Shown one piece after another: positions 53,673-64,000 of a stretch of 64,000 nucleotides of DNA. This stretch comes from JACCTU01 sp963809175 (lineage in GTDB: Bacteria; Actinomycetota; Thermoleophilia; Gaiellales; Gaiellaceae). Under the pieces are notes generated by a model. That model ran no database searches. It was not told where the DNA came from and saw only the letters and a list, made by a program, of their open reading frames with translations. Location of the stretch: NCBI GenBank assembly GCA_963809175.1, contig CAWEIK010000002.1, positions 107,924 to 171,923 on the forward strand. Direction: 5' to 3'. How positions within the stretch are numbered: position 1 is the first letter of the stretch; every line of letters starts with the position of its first letter. Both the position numbers and the translations under genes were made by a program.

Positions 53673-56600
53673 TGTCCGCAACAGACATCTCGACGAAGCG
53701 GCAGAGCGCGTTCACGAGCCGCATCTGGTCGACCGAGCGCGTGCGCACGTCGAGCAGCCGCGGGCTCCCGACGAGCACCGCGAGGCACTGCGCGCGCGAG
53801 ATCGCGACGTTCAGCCGGTTGCGCGAGAACAGGAACTCGAGGCCGCGCGGGACCTCCTCGCCGCTCGAGCTCGTCGTCGAGTAGAAGACGACCGGCGCCT
53901 CCTGGCCCTGGAACTTGTCGACGGTGCCGACCCTCACTCCCGCCGGCAGCGCGCCGCGCAGAGTGCGCACCTGCTGGTTGTAGGGCGCGACGACGAGGAC
54001 GTCCTCGTGCCGCAGCGACCACGTGCGGCCGTCCGCGGCCGTGTACGTCTTCGCCCACGAGCGACTCGATCTCGCGCGCGATCGCCTCGGCCTCCTCGGG
54101 CGACGACTGCGACCTCCCCTCGTGCTCGACCGGCACGTAGCGAAGCCCCGCCCCCACGCCGTCGATCGACTGCCGCTCGAGCCCGTCCAGCGGCAGCAGC
54201 CGGCCGTCGTAGACGACCTCCGAGACGAAGCGGCACACGTCCGGGTGCATCCGCCGCGTCCGCTCGAGGAAGATCCCGCGGTCGGGCGGCACGGTCGCGT
54301 CGTCGCCGAGCAGGTGCTCGAGCACCGAGCAGCCCGTCCCGCGCGGATGCACGCCCTGCGAGACCTGCGCGAGCTGGAGCGGGTCGCCGAGCAGGATCAG
54401 GTTGCGCGCGCACGTGCCCATCGCGAGCGCGTCGGCGAGCGAGACCTGCCCGGCCTCGTCGATGACGAGGTAGTCGAGCTTGCCGTCGAGCTCCTCGCGC
54501 GAGAAGAGCCAGGCGGTTCCGGCGAGCAGCCGGACGTCCTCCGCGACGAAGGCGTCGTTGTCCTTCTCGTTCTCGATCCAGGTCGCCGTCGTAGCGGCTC
54601 TCCGGGTCGTCGCCGCACTTCTTCAGCGCGCGCACGGGTGCGGCCGTCTTCTCGATCTCGCGCGAGCAGGTTGTGGATCGCCTTGTGGCTCGGCGCCGCG
54701 ACGCCGACGCGGTTGCCCGTCGCGAAGCAGGCGCGCGACGATCTGCGCGCCGGTGTACGTCTTCCCCGAGCCGGGCGGTCCCTGGATGAAGAGGTAGCTG
54801 TCGTCGAGCGACGCCGCGGCCTCTTCGCGCGCCGAGCGTCGAGCCGCGCCCGCGGCGAGGTCGCGATGCAGGATCGCGCGCAGGTGCGGGTAGCGCTCGG
54901 CGGTCGGTCGCGAGCCGCGCGAGCGCAGCGCGCTGGACCCGCGTGTCCCACGCCCCGCCGGGGATCAGCGCGCGCGGCAGCGGCTCGCCGGCGCGCTTGT
55001 TGCCGCGCGTGATCCGCAGCGTGCCGCGCTCTTCGTCGAGGTCGACGATCGTCTCGCCCTTCTCCGTCGCCGGGTCGACGACGCCGCCACCCGCGCTCAG
55101 CTTGTGCTGCTGCGGCGGGTAGCGGAGCGTGAAGACGGTCGACGTCTTCCCCGCCTCGGGCTCGCCCGTCGAGCTCGAGTCCCGCGATCGACTCGCTGTC
55201 CCAGTCGCGCAGCTCCTCCTCGCTCGCCTCGAGCCGGCGGAAGTAGTTCCACCAGACCGGGCGGGCCTCGCGGCGGTGGTACTCGAGCAGCTGCCCGAGC
55301 AGCCAGCGCTCGTCGCCCTCCTCGGCGCCTTCGAGCAGCGACTGGCGGAGCCGCTCGCGCTCGGCGATCGCCTCCGCCTTCTCCTCGGTGATCTCGCGCG
55401 GAGCCTGCGCGCTCCTTCCACGTCTCGATCCCGGCCTCGGCGCGCCGCTCGAGCAGCCACTCGCGCAGCTGCTCGGTCGCGCGGCAGTCGAACTCGTTGT
55501 AGCGCTCGATCGACTCGAGCAGCGCGTCGTCGCCCGTGTCGAGCCACTGCTCGAAGACGAGGATCGAGTCGTCGCCCGCGCTGACGTCCTCCGTGCGCTC
55601 GGGCATGAAGAACGTCTCGACCTGCTTGAGCCCGTAGCGCGGGTGCGAGATCCGCAGCGACTGCGCGACGACGCGGTAGAGGTCGACGAAGACCTCGCGG
55701 CGGAGCAGCTCGTCGACGTGCTCCTCGCGCGTCCCGTACTCGCCGGCGAGCCGCCGGAGCACGCCGACCTCGTAGTGCGCGTAGTGGTAGACGTGCATGT
55801 CCGGGTAGCGCAGCGAGCCGCTCGGTGAGGAAGTCGACGAGCTGCTCGAACGCGCGCTGCTCCTCCTCGCGGCTCGTGCGCCCAGAAGGCGCGGAACTCG
55901 CCGTCGGCGATCACGCCGTGCAGGTACTCGAGCCCGCGCGCGGCCTCGTAGAACGGGTCGCCCTCGATGTCGTAGAAGACGTCGCCTTCGGACGGCCGCG
56001 GCAGCAGCGCGAGCCCGTCGGGCTCGGGAAGGAGCTTCCAGTCGTGCCCCTTCGTCCGCGCCTCGAACTGCATGCGCGCCTGGTCGCTGATCCGCTCGAG
56101 GATCTCGGGCCGGATCCCGCCGACCGTCGCCTCCTGCGCGAGCGCGAGCCCTTCGAGCGTCGTGATCCCGGCGTCGCCGAGCTTCGCGATCCACGACCGG
56201 CGCATGTTCGCGACGAGGCTCAGGTGGTCGTCGTCGATCCACCGCTGCTCGCAGACCGCCTTCCAGGCGCAGATCGGGCAGTGCGTCGACGGGGAGCGGG
56301 TACGTCTCGGGCGTGTGCTCGACGAACGTCGAGAAACCGCGCGCGAACGCGCCGGTAGTACGCGATGAAGTCGGCGACGCGAAACGACTCGCGATCGTTC
56401 GTCCCGAGCACGACGTGCATCCGCTCGGGCAGCCGCCCCTGAACCCGCCCGAGCTGCTCGGAGTAGAACGAGAGCTGGAGCAGGAAGTACGGCTTCGAGT
56501 GCCGCGCGAGCTTCGTGTCGGAGACCTCGTACGACCCGTCCGGCTGCCGCTCGATGAAGTCGGCGACCCCGCGCCAGCCGTCGGGGTCGATGAAGACGCC

Positions 56601-56902
56601 CTGGTAGACGACGTCGTGCGAGCCGGAGCGGATCGCGTCGGCGGTGACGCGAGCCGCGCGCTCCCAGTCGCGGTCGTCGGTGTCGACGACGAGCGACGCT
56701 CTTCCCCTCGGCGCGCAGCTGCCGCGAGGTAGGCGCGCTCGTGCTCCTCGCCCTTGCGCCGGATGAGCTCAGCCTGCGGGTCGTCGGCGACCGGCCGAGC
56801 GAGCTCGCCGCGCGAGACCGCGAGCCCGAGCGCGGCGAGGTGCTCGCACTCGAGGAAGTCGTTCAGGTGCGAGGGCGAGAAGGCGCGGAGCTGTGTTTTC
56901 AT
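53656..56902 (-). CDS. TM0106-family RecB-like nuclease fused to SF1 helicase (many apparent frameshifts)
   Basis: About 1,080 residues. The N-terminal half is a TM0106-type RecB-like nuclease: after correction GVADFIERQPDGSYEVSDTK carries the Asp and DxK residues, followed by YFLLQLSFYSEQLG. The C-terminal half is an SF1 helicase with Walker A IQGPPGSGKTYTGAQIV, motif II VIDEAGQVSLADAL, motif III LGDPLQLAQ, motif V VGTVDKFQGQEAPVVFYS and motif VI RNRLNVAISRAQ. The overall plan resembles Dna2. Frames break at very short intervals, nearly always by one base. The ATG overlaps the stop of the small upstream gene (ATGA). Confidence 0.82.
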
Positions 56903-57263
56903 CCTCTTCTGTCAGTCAACGAGCGGCTCTCCGCTTCCAAACGTGCCGTTGCCCTAACTCCGCGGCTTGATGACACGCCGAGGTGCGGGAGGGTACTGTT
57001 CGCGCCCGGGAGTGTGGCGAGAACCGCGCCGATGAACGCGCTGCGATAGCCGACGGTCTCAACGTCGATCACGACCTCTCCGTCAAGCTCGAGCATGTCG
57101 AGCGCGTGTTGCCCCCACGCGATCGGCACTGGCTTCCCGTTCGGGCTCGGTTTCGTGCCCACGATGACGTTGTCACCTTCGAGACGAAGGACTTTGTTTC
57201 GTCGGCCGGTAAGGGTCTCGATTTCAGTGCCAACGAGCGAGGTGAGATAAGAAGCACATCCAC
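56899..57263 (-). CDS. Small domain protein of unknown function (apparent frameshift near its start)
   Basis: About 121 residues. The readable core is VGTEIETLTGRRNKVLRLEG, NVIVGTKPSPNGKPVPIAWG and VETVGYRSAFIGAVLATLPG, a compact alpha/beta unit. I have seen similar segments in actinobacterial proteins near restriction-type genes but cannot name a family. The GTG at 57263 lies three bases after the stop of the upstream gene but is out of frame with the core, so one break is assumed. Its stop overlaps the TM0106 gene by four bases, which argues for a real, coupled gene. Confidence 0.55.
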
Positions 57264-57266
57264 CGG

Positions 57267-58515
57267 CTAACCACCGCGTGTGGCGCGGACGAGTTTCCAG
57301 AGAATTCCGCTGCGCCCGGTGACGAACTGTCGGCACTGCGAGAAGTCGCGCTTTGACATTGCTTCGGTGTGGGCGGCGCGATTGCGGTATCCGGTCGCGA
57401 GGGCGCCAATTGCAGCCACCGCTCCGTCGGGCGCGATGAGCCACTCGTTGTCGTGCCAGCGCTCAAGAATCTGTCGAAATGTCCGGATCGTTTGGCTGTG
57501 CTTCGCGCGCGCCTTGCTCCGCACCGCCGTCTGGAGGAAACGGGCTATGGCGCCGAGCTGGGAGGCTTCGCACCCAGACCGAAGCAGTACTTTGCGATCC
57601 GACCGATGTCCCGGTCAGCGATGTCGTCTTCCGCCACGGCACCACGCGTCAGCTCGTCTCTCAGCGGGTCGATGAGTCGCTCAACGCTCTCAAGCTCGAA
57701 GGCCTTGCAAGAGCAGATGATCGCGCCAGACCAGTCCAGTTCCGTGTGGCCCGCGAGGAACTCGCCAAGTTCTTCTGCCGTACGGAGAAAGCGAGCTGCG
57801 TCATCGCTGAGCGCGGCTTCGCGCGGCAGCTCTGACGCGCGATCTGCCATGGCGTCGACTTCGCGCGTCTTGAAATCCGCCCAAATTTCTCGAAATCAGC
57901 AACCTCTAGGCGGGGCAACGATGCCTGAGGCGGAGGCGGAGGAAGAGCTGGGCCATCACCCCCATCGCAAGAAGATCCGCTCTGTCCTCCACAGACACCG
58001 GGCGCGACTTGATGTTCCGGATCAATAACTCGTAGTCATGCGTGCTCGCCGCGCTCGCCGAGTATCGATCGGCAGCAGCTACAGGTGACTCATTGCGAGC
58101 TCGCGCGAGATCATTCGAGTAGATCGCCTTAGGCACACGCTCGCCCACGACAGCACTAGCTGATGCCGCGAGCGCATGTGGAACCGCCGCGACGAGCACC
58201 CCGGTGGCGTCCGAAGGAAGCTCGGCAGGCCAACGTCGCGGATCTTCGCCGAGACCGTAGACATCTCCCAAGTACCGAGATCCAGCCGCTCCGATCTTTG
58301 TGCGGAACCAGTTTTCGGCGATCGGAGCGAGAAGCTCGCAACCATCAGGACGGACACCGCCGAGTACAAAGATTGTCCGGGGCAAGTCGACGACGACGTT
58401 GTTGAGTCCGTCGACCTTCACCACCCGCGCAAGCACTTGTCCGGAGTATTGCGTAAGGCGGGAGCGCTGGCTACTCGTTGTTGCCTCCGGGCTGACCGCG
58501 ATGGTGGCTAGTCAT
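57267..58515 (-). CDS. Unrecognised protein with a C-terminal HEPN-type motif (several apparent frameshifts)
   Basis: About 415 residues. The N-terminal half (VDGLNNVVVDLPRTIFVLGG, GSRYLGDVYGLGEDPRRWPA, STHDYELLIRNIKSRPVSVE) matches nothing I know. The middle (DDAARFLRTAEELGEFLAGH) is helical. The C-terminal part (RTFRQILERWHDNEWLIAPD, ATGYRNRAAHTEAMSKRDF) holds R-N-R-A-A-H (57369-57386), the R-N-x3-H arrangement of HEPN ribonucleases. The ATG at 58515 overlaps the nuclease stop; a break soon after is needed. Other breaks lie near 57890 and 57540. Base composition is lower in GC than the core: 34 of 60 at 58081-58140. Confidence 0.55.
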
Positions 58516-59604
58516 GAGCCGTGCCGCGCGTTGCGGTGAAGACTCCAGAAGGACCGACCCAGTACCCGGTGCCACGGTCGTCGGCGATAAGTCCTGTGGC
58601 GGCGACCTCGTCCCCTTCGGAGACAACCTCAGCATCAGCGAACACTCCGGGATCGACGTTCTTGACGACGACTGTTTCAACGCCCGTAGATCCCGCGGCC
58701 GCTTCGATATGCATTGTGACTCCGCCGAGTGGAGTCACAAATGCGCGGGAGACAACCCCCGCCGCTGCCTGCACGATGGGAGCCCACGTCGTATCGCACG
58801 AGTCCCAGAACGGAGAGCAGACCGTCGCAGCAGCGCACCAACGGCAGATCTCCGGAGCCGGACTCGCTGGCTGCGGAGCAGGAACAAGGTCGTTGTATGC
58901 GTGCAGCGCTGAAAGCGCGTCAGCTGCGAGAGCTAAGCAGGTGTCGGGCTCAACGTCGATCTCGATCGGTGCACCCTGCAGCGGGAACAGGTGTGCGCTC
59001 GTGGCCAGCTTCCGCTCGCGGCGTGCTCGAGGTACGCATAGAGCTGCAGCTGGCGTACGTACGCCTCGCGTGGGCGTGCGGTATTCGCGGTCAAGAACGC
59101 CGCCGCTCTTGTAGTCGATGATGCGGTGTCGCTCGGCCCCTGATGATGAGGTCGGGGCCGTCCGTAAAGCAGGCCGTCCTCGGCGGTGAGGGGCGCCTCG
59201 GTCAGCAGCTCCGGCTCGGGCGGAAGCTCGTGAAGGAACGCTCGGATGCGGTGCGGCTACCTGAAGGAGCCGTGCGCGCTTTAGCTGGTAGCCCCGCCAC
59301 CTCTCGGGTGCATCGCTACGGCCGTGAGTGCCCGCGCACGGTCGTGCTCCGCCGCGAGCTCGACGTCCCACTCCCGCTCGATCAGCTGCCTCCACGTCGT
59401 CTCTTGCAGCCAGGCCCTCGCGTATTACCGTGTCGAGTACCGTGTGGCAGACGCGTGCCCAGGCGAGTCGCCGGCGTACCGTCGGCGGCGCCCCGGCAGA
59501 CGGGCTGCTGATCGAAGCCAAAGCGCAGCCCGCACTCGCGGAGACCTAAATGACGTGGGTGAGAGGCGCGCGACTCGAGCGGAGGGCGGGCGCTCGGTCC
59601 TCAC
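58508..59604 (-). CDS. PD-(D/E)XK nuclease, RecB/Cas4/AddB-like (several apparent frameshifts)
   Basis: About 365 residues. Catalytic residues are visible in GRPDLIIRG (Asp) and HRIIDYKSGG (DxK, 59108-59116), followed by a Gln region. An N-terminal LRECGLRFGFDQQ and a C-terminal CRWCAAATVC supply one plus three cysteines, the arrangement of the Fe-S cluster in Cas4 and AddB nucleases. An OB-like C-terminal domain (AFVTPLGGVTMHIEAAAGST) follows and is unusual for Cas4. The start GTG 59604 is the best available; one break follows it. The gene begins 25 bases after the helicase stop. Confidence 0.72.
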
Positions 59605-59629
59605 GAGCGGTTGTACATGCGTGAGGCCA

Positions 59630-62600
59630 CTACACGCGGGCGACGCAGCAGATTGAAGCGTCGTCGACGATGATGTGCGGCCGCGGCGATCGCGACTCGG
59701 CGTCAGCCCATGCGAGCGCAAGCCGCTCTGTGAGGAAGTCGGGGTGGTCGCTTTCGAGCGGGTGAGCGACGATCAGCAGCGGCCAGGGTGCGCCGGGGTC
59801 GACTCCGTGTACGCCTCCATCGAGGTCGAGCGGGTCGCCGCCGAAAGTCCGCTGCAGAAGGAACGCTGCGAGGTCTTCGTTCGATTGCCGCCCACGGGCT
59901 CGACATCGAAGCGGCCCCGCTCCAGCAGGTCGAGCATGTCGCGGCGAGTCGCCAGTCGAGCAGCGGGTGGAACGCCATGTTGTAGTAGTCGCGCAGGCAG
60001 TCGTAGCAGGAGCTGTCGCACTGCTCGCTGTGTGGCGGGCTGCTGCGAGCTCGTCGAGGAACGTTCGGGCTTCGGCAAGCACCTCGCGAACTGCTCGGCT
60101 TGCCGAGGTGGGTGCAGTAGCCGGCGCCATTCTCGAGCGAGTCCGCAAGGAAGAGCTCCGTCCGCACTGCCTCGCCGATGCGCGCAACCCGCAGACCGAC
60201 GCGAAGCTCCTGGCTCTGAACGTCAAGCGCACGCGCGGCCGCTTCGCGCAGGAGGAAGCCGAGCGAGTACCAGGCCGCCCGGCGGGACGGTGAGAACGGG
60301 GTCGAGGTCGAGCCCTCGGGAGCGTCGCACCGATCGAGCGAGCACGTCGGTGACGTACGAGGCGCCGAGGGCGACCTTTTCCTCGGTCCCGGCTCCGACT
60401 TCGGGCAGGTCGAGATCCGCGGCGCGGCTCGGGTCCTCGACCAGGTCAACCGAGACGAGGCCGTCCCAGGGTAGCCGTGCAGGCACTTCGCCTTCGCGAA
60501 CCGGAAGTCGTGGCCACTCGTTGTCGTTGATGACGTAGATCCGCCCGCTGCCCGACGGCGAGCAGCGCGTTCCGCCACGCGTCTCCAGTGAGCGACGCCG
60601 GGTCGGGCGACGACACGCGCCGAGAGCGAGCGCGCCGACCACTCGAAGCGTGCCCTCGAAGTCGCGCGGCCGGAAGTCGGTCCGGAAGCCGACGCGGCTG
60701 CGCGAGGTCCAACGACTCGGAAGACGGGCTCGATCTCGCCGCAGACCGGGCAGTGGTCGCGCGTCGGTCGGTCGCGGTTCGATGTAGAGGCAGTTGCGGC
60801 AGACGCCGACGTCCTCTCGCGGGCCCGAGCGGGTTCGGGCTCGGCGACCGTACGCGGCCCCGCCGGCGCCCAGCCGGCGACGCCGACGGCGGTGTGGATC
60901 GCCTTGTCCTTGACGACCTGGCCGCCGGGCGCGAACTGCGAAATCGCGATCGCGAGCTCGCGGTCGATGACGCCCTTCGGCGGCCACGGGTAGGCGCGTC
61001 GTCCGGGGTAGCGGTGGTACAGGTAGCGCGACCGCGTCGGGAAGCCGAACATCGGCAGCAGCCCCGCTTCGGCGAGCCGCTCGCTGAGGTCGCGGCAGCG
61101 CCCGGCGCTGCGACGACCGTCGATCGATCTCGCCGGGATGAGCTCGTTCTCGGCGAACGTGATCAAGCTCGTCGCGCCGAGTCGCAGAGCTCAGCGTCGA
61201 CGTGCCGAAGCAGCGCGTCGGCTGACCGCTTCGATCTCGCGTCGGTTCGCTCGATCCAGCTTGCGACCGCGGCGCGGTTCGTCGTCCAGTCGCTCGACGC
61301 TCCCGAACTGCCCGTGCACGTTGCGTGCCGCCGTCGAAGTCCGTCAGTCGGCCGCCAGCGGCCGGAACGCCGCCGGAGGACCTCCGCGACAAGGACGCGC
61401 CGGACGATCTCGATCCGCTTCAGGTCGAGGTACGGCGCCGGCGGCGGGTCGCCGGTGATGCGCTCGGGCGCGAGAAGTAGTAGTCGTCGTGGCTTCGGCC
61501 GCGGCAGATCGTGAGCGCGACGGCGAGCGCGTCACGGCGGCGCCCGGCACGCCCGACGCGCTGCTGGTAGTTGAAGCGCATCGGCGGCATGTTCGACATC
61601 ATCACGGCCTGCAGGCCGCCGATGTCGACGCCGGCCTCCATCGTCGTCGTGACGCTCAGGAGGTCGATCGAGTCGACGAGTGGTATCTCTCCGTCGAGGA
61701 AGATGTCCTGGAACTGCGCCTGCCGCTGCTGGCTTTCGAGCGCGGTCGGTCTGGCCCGTCAGCTCTTCGCAGTGCAGCCGGAACGGCGCGCCCGCCTTCG
61801 TCGCGAGGAACGCGTAGTAGTCGCGATCGGCCAGCTCCTCGGCACGCCGCCGGTTCGCGCGAGGCGCGCGTAGCAGTAGGTGCACACGCCGCCGACCGGG
61901 TGAAGGTGCTGGCGTCGGCACCGCTCGCAGATCCATGCCTGCTCGGCGGGCGCAAGGAACAGCGCCGACGGCTTCATGAGGTACTCAGTCGACCGCTCCT
62001 GCCAGGCCTGCTCGACCGCACGCTTGGCAGCTCGCAACAGGTCTCGCCGTGCAGCGTCGGCAGACGGCCTCCCAGTACCTTCGCAGCCGAGCGGGCGGCA
62101 ACTGCACTCGCCCAGCGGATGCCCGGAAAGCGCCGCATGTCACCGAGGATCCGAACGCTCGACGCCAGCGACCTCGGCGAAGACGTCGTCGTCGATTCCG
62201 GGCGGCGGGATAGCCTTCGCTGCGGATCGAGCGACGACCAGGCCAGGCCGATCGACTCGAAGTCACGGCCTGCGCCGCTGTAGACCGCCTGGACGCACTC
62301 GCGCTAAGGGACTCGGTGATCGACTGCGAGCAGCTGCTGCGCCTCCTGGCCGAGATCCGCGTCGAGCTTCTTCCGCGGGTTCGCGTGCCTCCCAGCCGGT
62401 GAAGAGAGTCAGTCCACGGCGTGCGATCCTCCTGGCGTGGCGGGTATCCCTGCAGCGTCCAGTCGGGCCCGCCGGGATTGATGCCCGCCGGTCGAGAGCC
62501 GTCCCAGACGCCCCCGATGAGCGCGTCGAGCGTCGCACCGCCTGCCGGAATCGCGCACGAATCCGTTCTGCCTCTTCGACGGCGGCTTCGCCGCCGAGAC

Positions 62601-64000
62601 CGACGAGTGCGTTCGAGAGCGCGAGTGCCTCAAGCGGGAAGTCGCTGTTGGAACCGCTGCCACTCGCCTTCGTTCTCGGGTGTCCGGTCGCCCTTGATCG
62701 TACGCCTCGAAGCCCCTCGAGATGCTTCTGAACGCGAGCGCACGCGCTCGTCGAGCGCCTCGAGGAGCAACTGCCGCACCAGGTCCTGGTAGTGGCGCTT
62801 CTCGAAGCCGGCAGAGAGCTTCGCGGCATCCTGGCGGCTATCTGAGAAGAGGACGAGCTTGCGGGCTCCCGCGAAGTTCACGAAGTAGTGCGTCGCCGAG
62901 GACCTGGCTCACCTTCTCGAAACCAGTGCGCATGCCCGCGACTAGGTGAGCGCGTCCGCGAGGCGTCTTCGACCGGCTTCTCGCGCGGGCCTGCTTCGCA
63001 CATCTCCCAGTCATCTCCGCAGGCCGGACAGACCGTTCGGAAACGGAGGGACGAGCTCCGCGCTCGCCGCCGCTTCCGCGACGACATGAAACGACCATCC
63101 CGTCGCGCCTGCCGCCTTGGTTGACGAGACGTCCTGTCTGCGGCGTAAGACGCTACGCCGGAACTCGAAGCTGTATCGCCCGTTGTCGCGTGTCCACGTC
63201 TCGTCGGCGGGAGCGTCAGTGCGCGGCCAGTACACGAGGTACGACGCTTGAGTTTCGCGAGAGCGTCGCTTGCTCGGGCAGATCCTCGAGGTTCGGGATG
63301 TCCGGCAAGCAGGAATGCGTCGATGTCGTCGGCGATAAGGCTCGCCGTCCCGCGAAATCCGCCAAGGAACAGGTCGCCGCAGGTCTGGCAGTACGAGAAG
63401 GTCGAGGACCCGCGCGCCGCAGTCGCACCGGTACTGCGGCTGGCTGAAGAGCTTGCCGACTCGCCGGTCCGTCGCTCTGGACTCTGGGCTCACGCGCCGC
63501 GCAGCTCGGGGTCGCTGCACGCCCAGACGCCCTGGACGTTGCGGAAGAACAAGTGAGCGCGAACACGGGCAGCAGCGTCTCCGTCCGCGAGCGCAAGTGT
63601 CGCGAGCATCCCCTTCATGGCTTCGCGTCGCTGTGGCCCTCCGTGGCCGGGAAGAGAATGTCTTCGAGGGCCGAAACGTCGCGTGACACTGGCAGGTCGT
63701 TCTCGGTGCAGCTCTCAGCAAAGCATCCTTCACCCGGGCGCCTTCGAGCAGCTCCGTGGCTTGCTTGCGGTGGGCGCGTCCCCGTTGGCCGCCAATGCGA
63801 AGTCCGCGGCGTGGCCGTCGAGCGTCGCAGCGTTCGCACCCGGTGGCACGGTCTTGCCCTTCACCACTGCGAACGACGCAATCGGTGCGGCGAAGAACCC
63901 TTGCAAGAAAGGATCATCGCGGCCCTCTTCGAGCGATGCACTCGCGGCGAGGAAGCGGACCTGATCTGGCCGCTCGTTGAGCCGAAGACGATGAGTCAGG
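59630..64000 (-). CDS. Large DEAD/DEAH-type SF2 helicase with C-terminal DUF1998 (5' end cut by window edge; very many apparent frameshifts)
   Basis: Roughly 1,450 codons are visible, from just after motif II to the stop. In order: RFLAASASL (motif III) near 63,950; a cysteine region (CDCGARVLDLL) near 63,400; LVLFSDSRQDAAKLSAGFEK (motif IV) near 62,830; a zinc finger CERCRRQHLHPVGGVCTYC near 61,910; TTTMEAGVDIGGLQ (motif V) near 61,640; QQRVGRAGRR (motif VI) near 61,565; two Cys pairs near 60,770; and DUF1998 with CDSSCYDCLRDYYNMAFH near 60,000. The size and single-chain layout are closer to DruE of Druantia than to DISARM, where the two functions are split between DrmA and DrmB. The exact family is uncertain. 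Confidence 0.72.

Noticed and set aside
57267..60030. CRISPR-associated context for the Cas4-like nuclease
   Set aside because: No direct repeats with regular spacers and no cas1, cas2 or effector motifs on either strand in the window.
53656..64000. Calling the defence-region genes pseudogenes
   Set aside because: Catalytic and structural motifs survive across dozens of one-base breaks without nonsense substitutions in the coding frame, which is not how decay looks.
59630..64000. Firm label as Druantia DruE or DISARM DrmA/DrmB
   Set aside because: The motifs fit the wider DUF1998 helicase group; the N-terminus is outside the window and the known partner genes are not visible, so only a resemblance is stated.

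Overview
The window is very GC-rich, densely packed and almost entirely coding. Gene order (priA-def-fmt-rsmB-rpe-rib cluster, cmk-plsC-der, scpAB) and the many F420/luciferase-like and DtxR-type genes point to an actinobacterium (Actinomycetota), most likely of class Thermoleophilia. That placement is inference, because no rRNA or other marker gene for taxonomy is present. No tRNA, rRNA, CRISPR array, insertion sequence or known riboswitch was seen, and no gene-free stretch exceeds about 170 bases.

Layout. 1-11,000 (minus strand): one translationally coupled housekeeping block, priA > def > fmt > rsmB > rpe > ribD > LLM oxidoreductase > ribE > ribBA > ribH, followed by rpmB (probably its own promoter), an Asp23 protein and a DAK2/FakA-like protein cut by the left edge. 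11,018-15,428 (plus): a ferric-iron ABC importer (ATPase, binding protein, permease) and a DtxR-type regulator; three copies of an 18-bp operator-like motif flank the transporter genes. 15,425-25,677 (minus): a second coupled chain, aroF > tyrA > aroA > cmk > plsC > der > gpsA > DUF3352 > metK > DUF4230. 25,713-36,261: mixed core genes (chorismate mutase, trpS, corA, rluB, scpAB, lgt, an ECF sigma factor with a probable partner). 36,254-44,726: a cyclase/AAA/TPR regulator, a sortase-type surface protein, DnaE and small secreted proteins. 44,766-52,997: a GH1 beta-glucosidase, a Dpp-type ABC importer and a divergent LacI regulator, read together as a beta-gluco-oligosaccharide uptake locus.

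53,003-64,000 (minus) is the accessory region. Five genes lie head to tail: a very large DUF1998 superfamily 2 helicase (5' end beyond the right edge), a PD-(D/E)XK nuclease with a Cas4/AddB-like cysteine set, an unrecognised protein carrying a HEPN-type R-N-x3-H motif, a small domain protein, and a TM0106-family nuclease-helicase. A vapBC toxin-antitoxin pair follows directly. This is the best candidate for an undescribed, probably anti-phage, system.

Sequence quality matters for reading this annotation. Many reading frames are broken by single-base insertions, about 20 before position 53,400 and very many more after it. Gene lengths modulo 3 agree with +1 errors in nearly every case, and protein motifs continue across the breaks. 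I therefore treat these as intact genes with probable sequencing errors, not as pseudogenes, and say so in each entry. Many genes carry a TANNNT hexamer 6-11 bases before the start codon, so leaderless transcription appears common.
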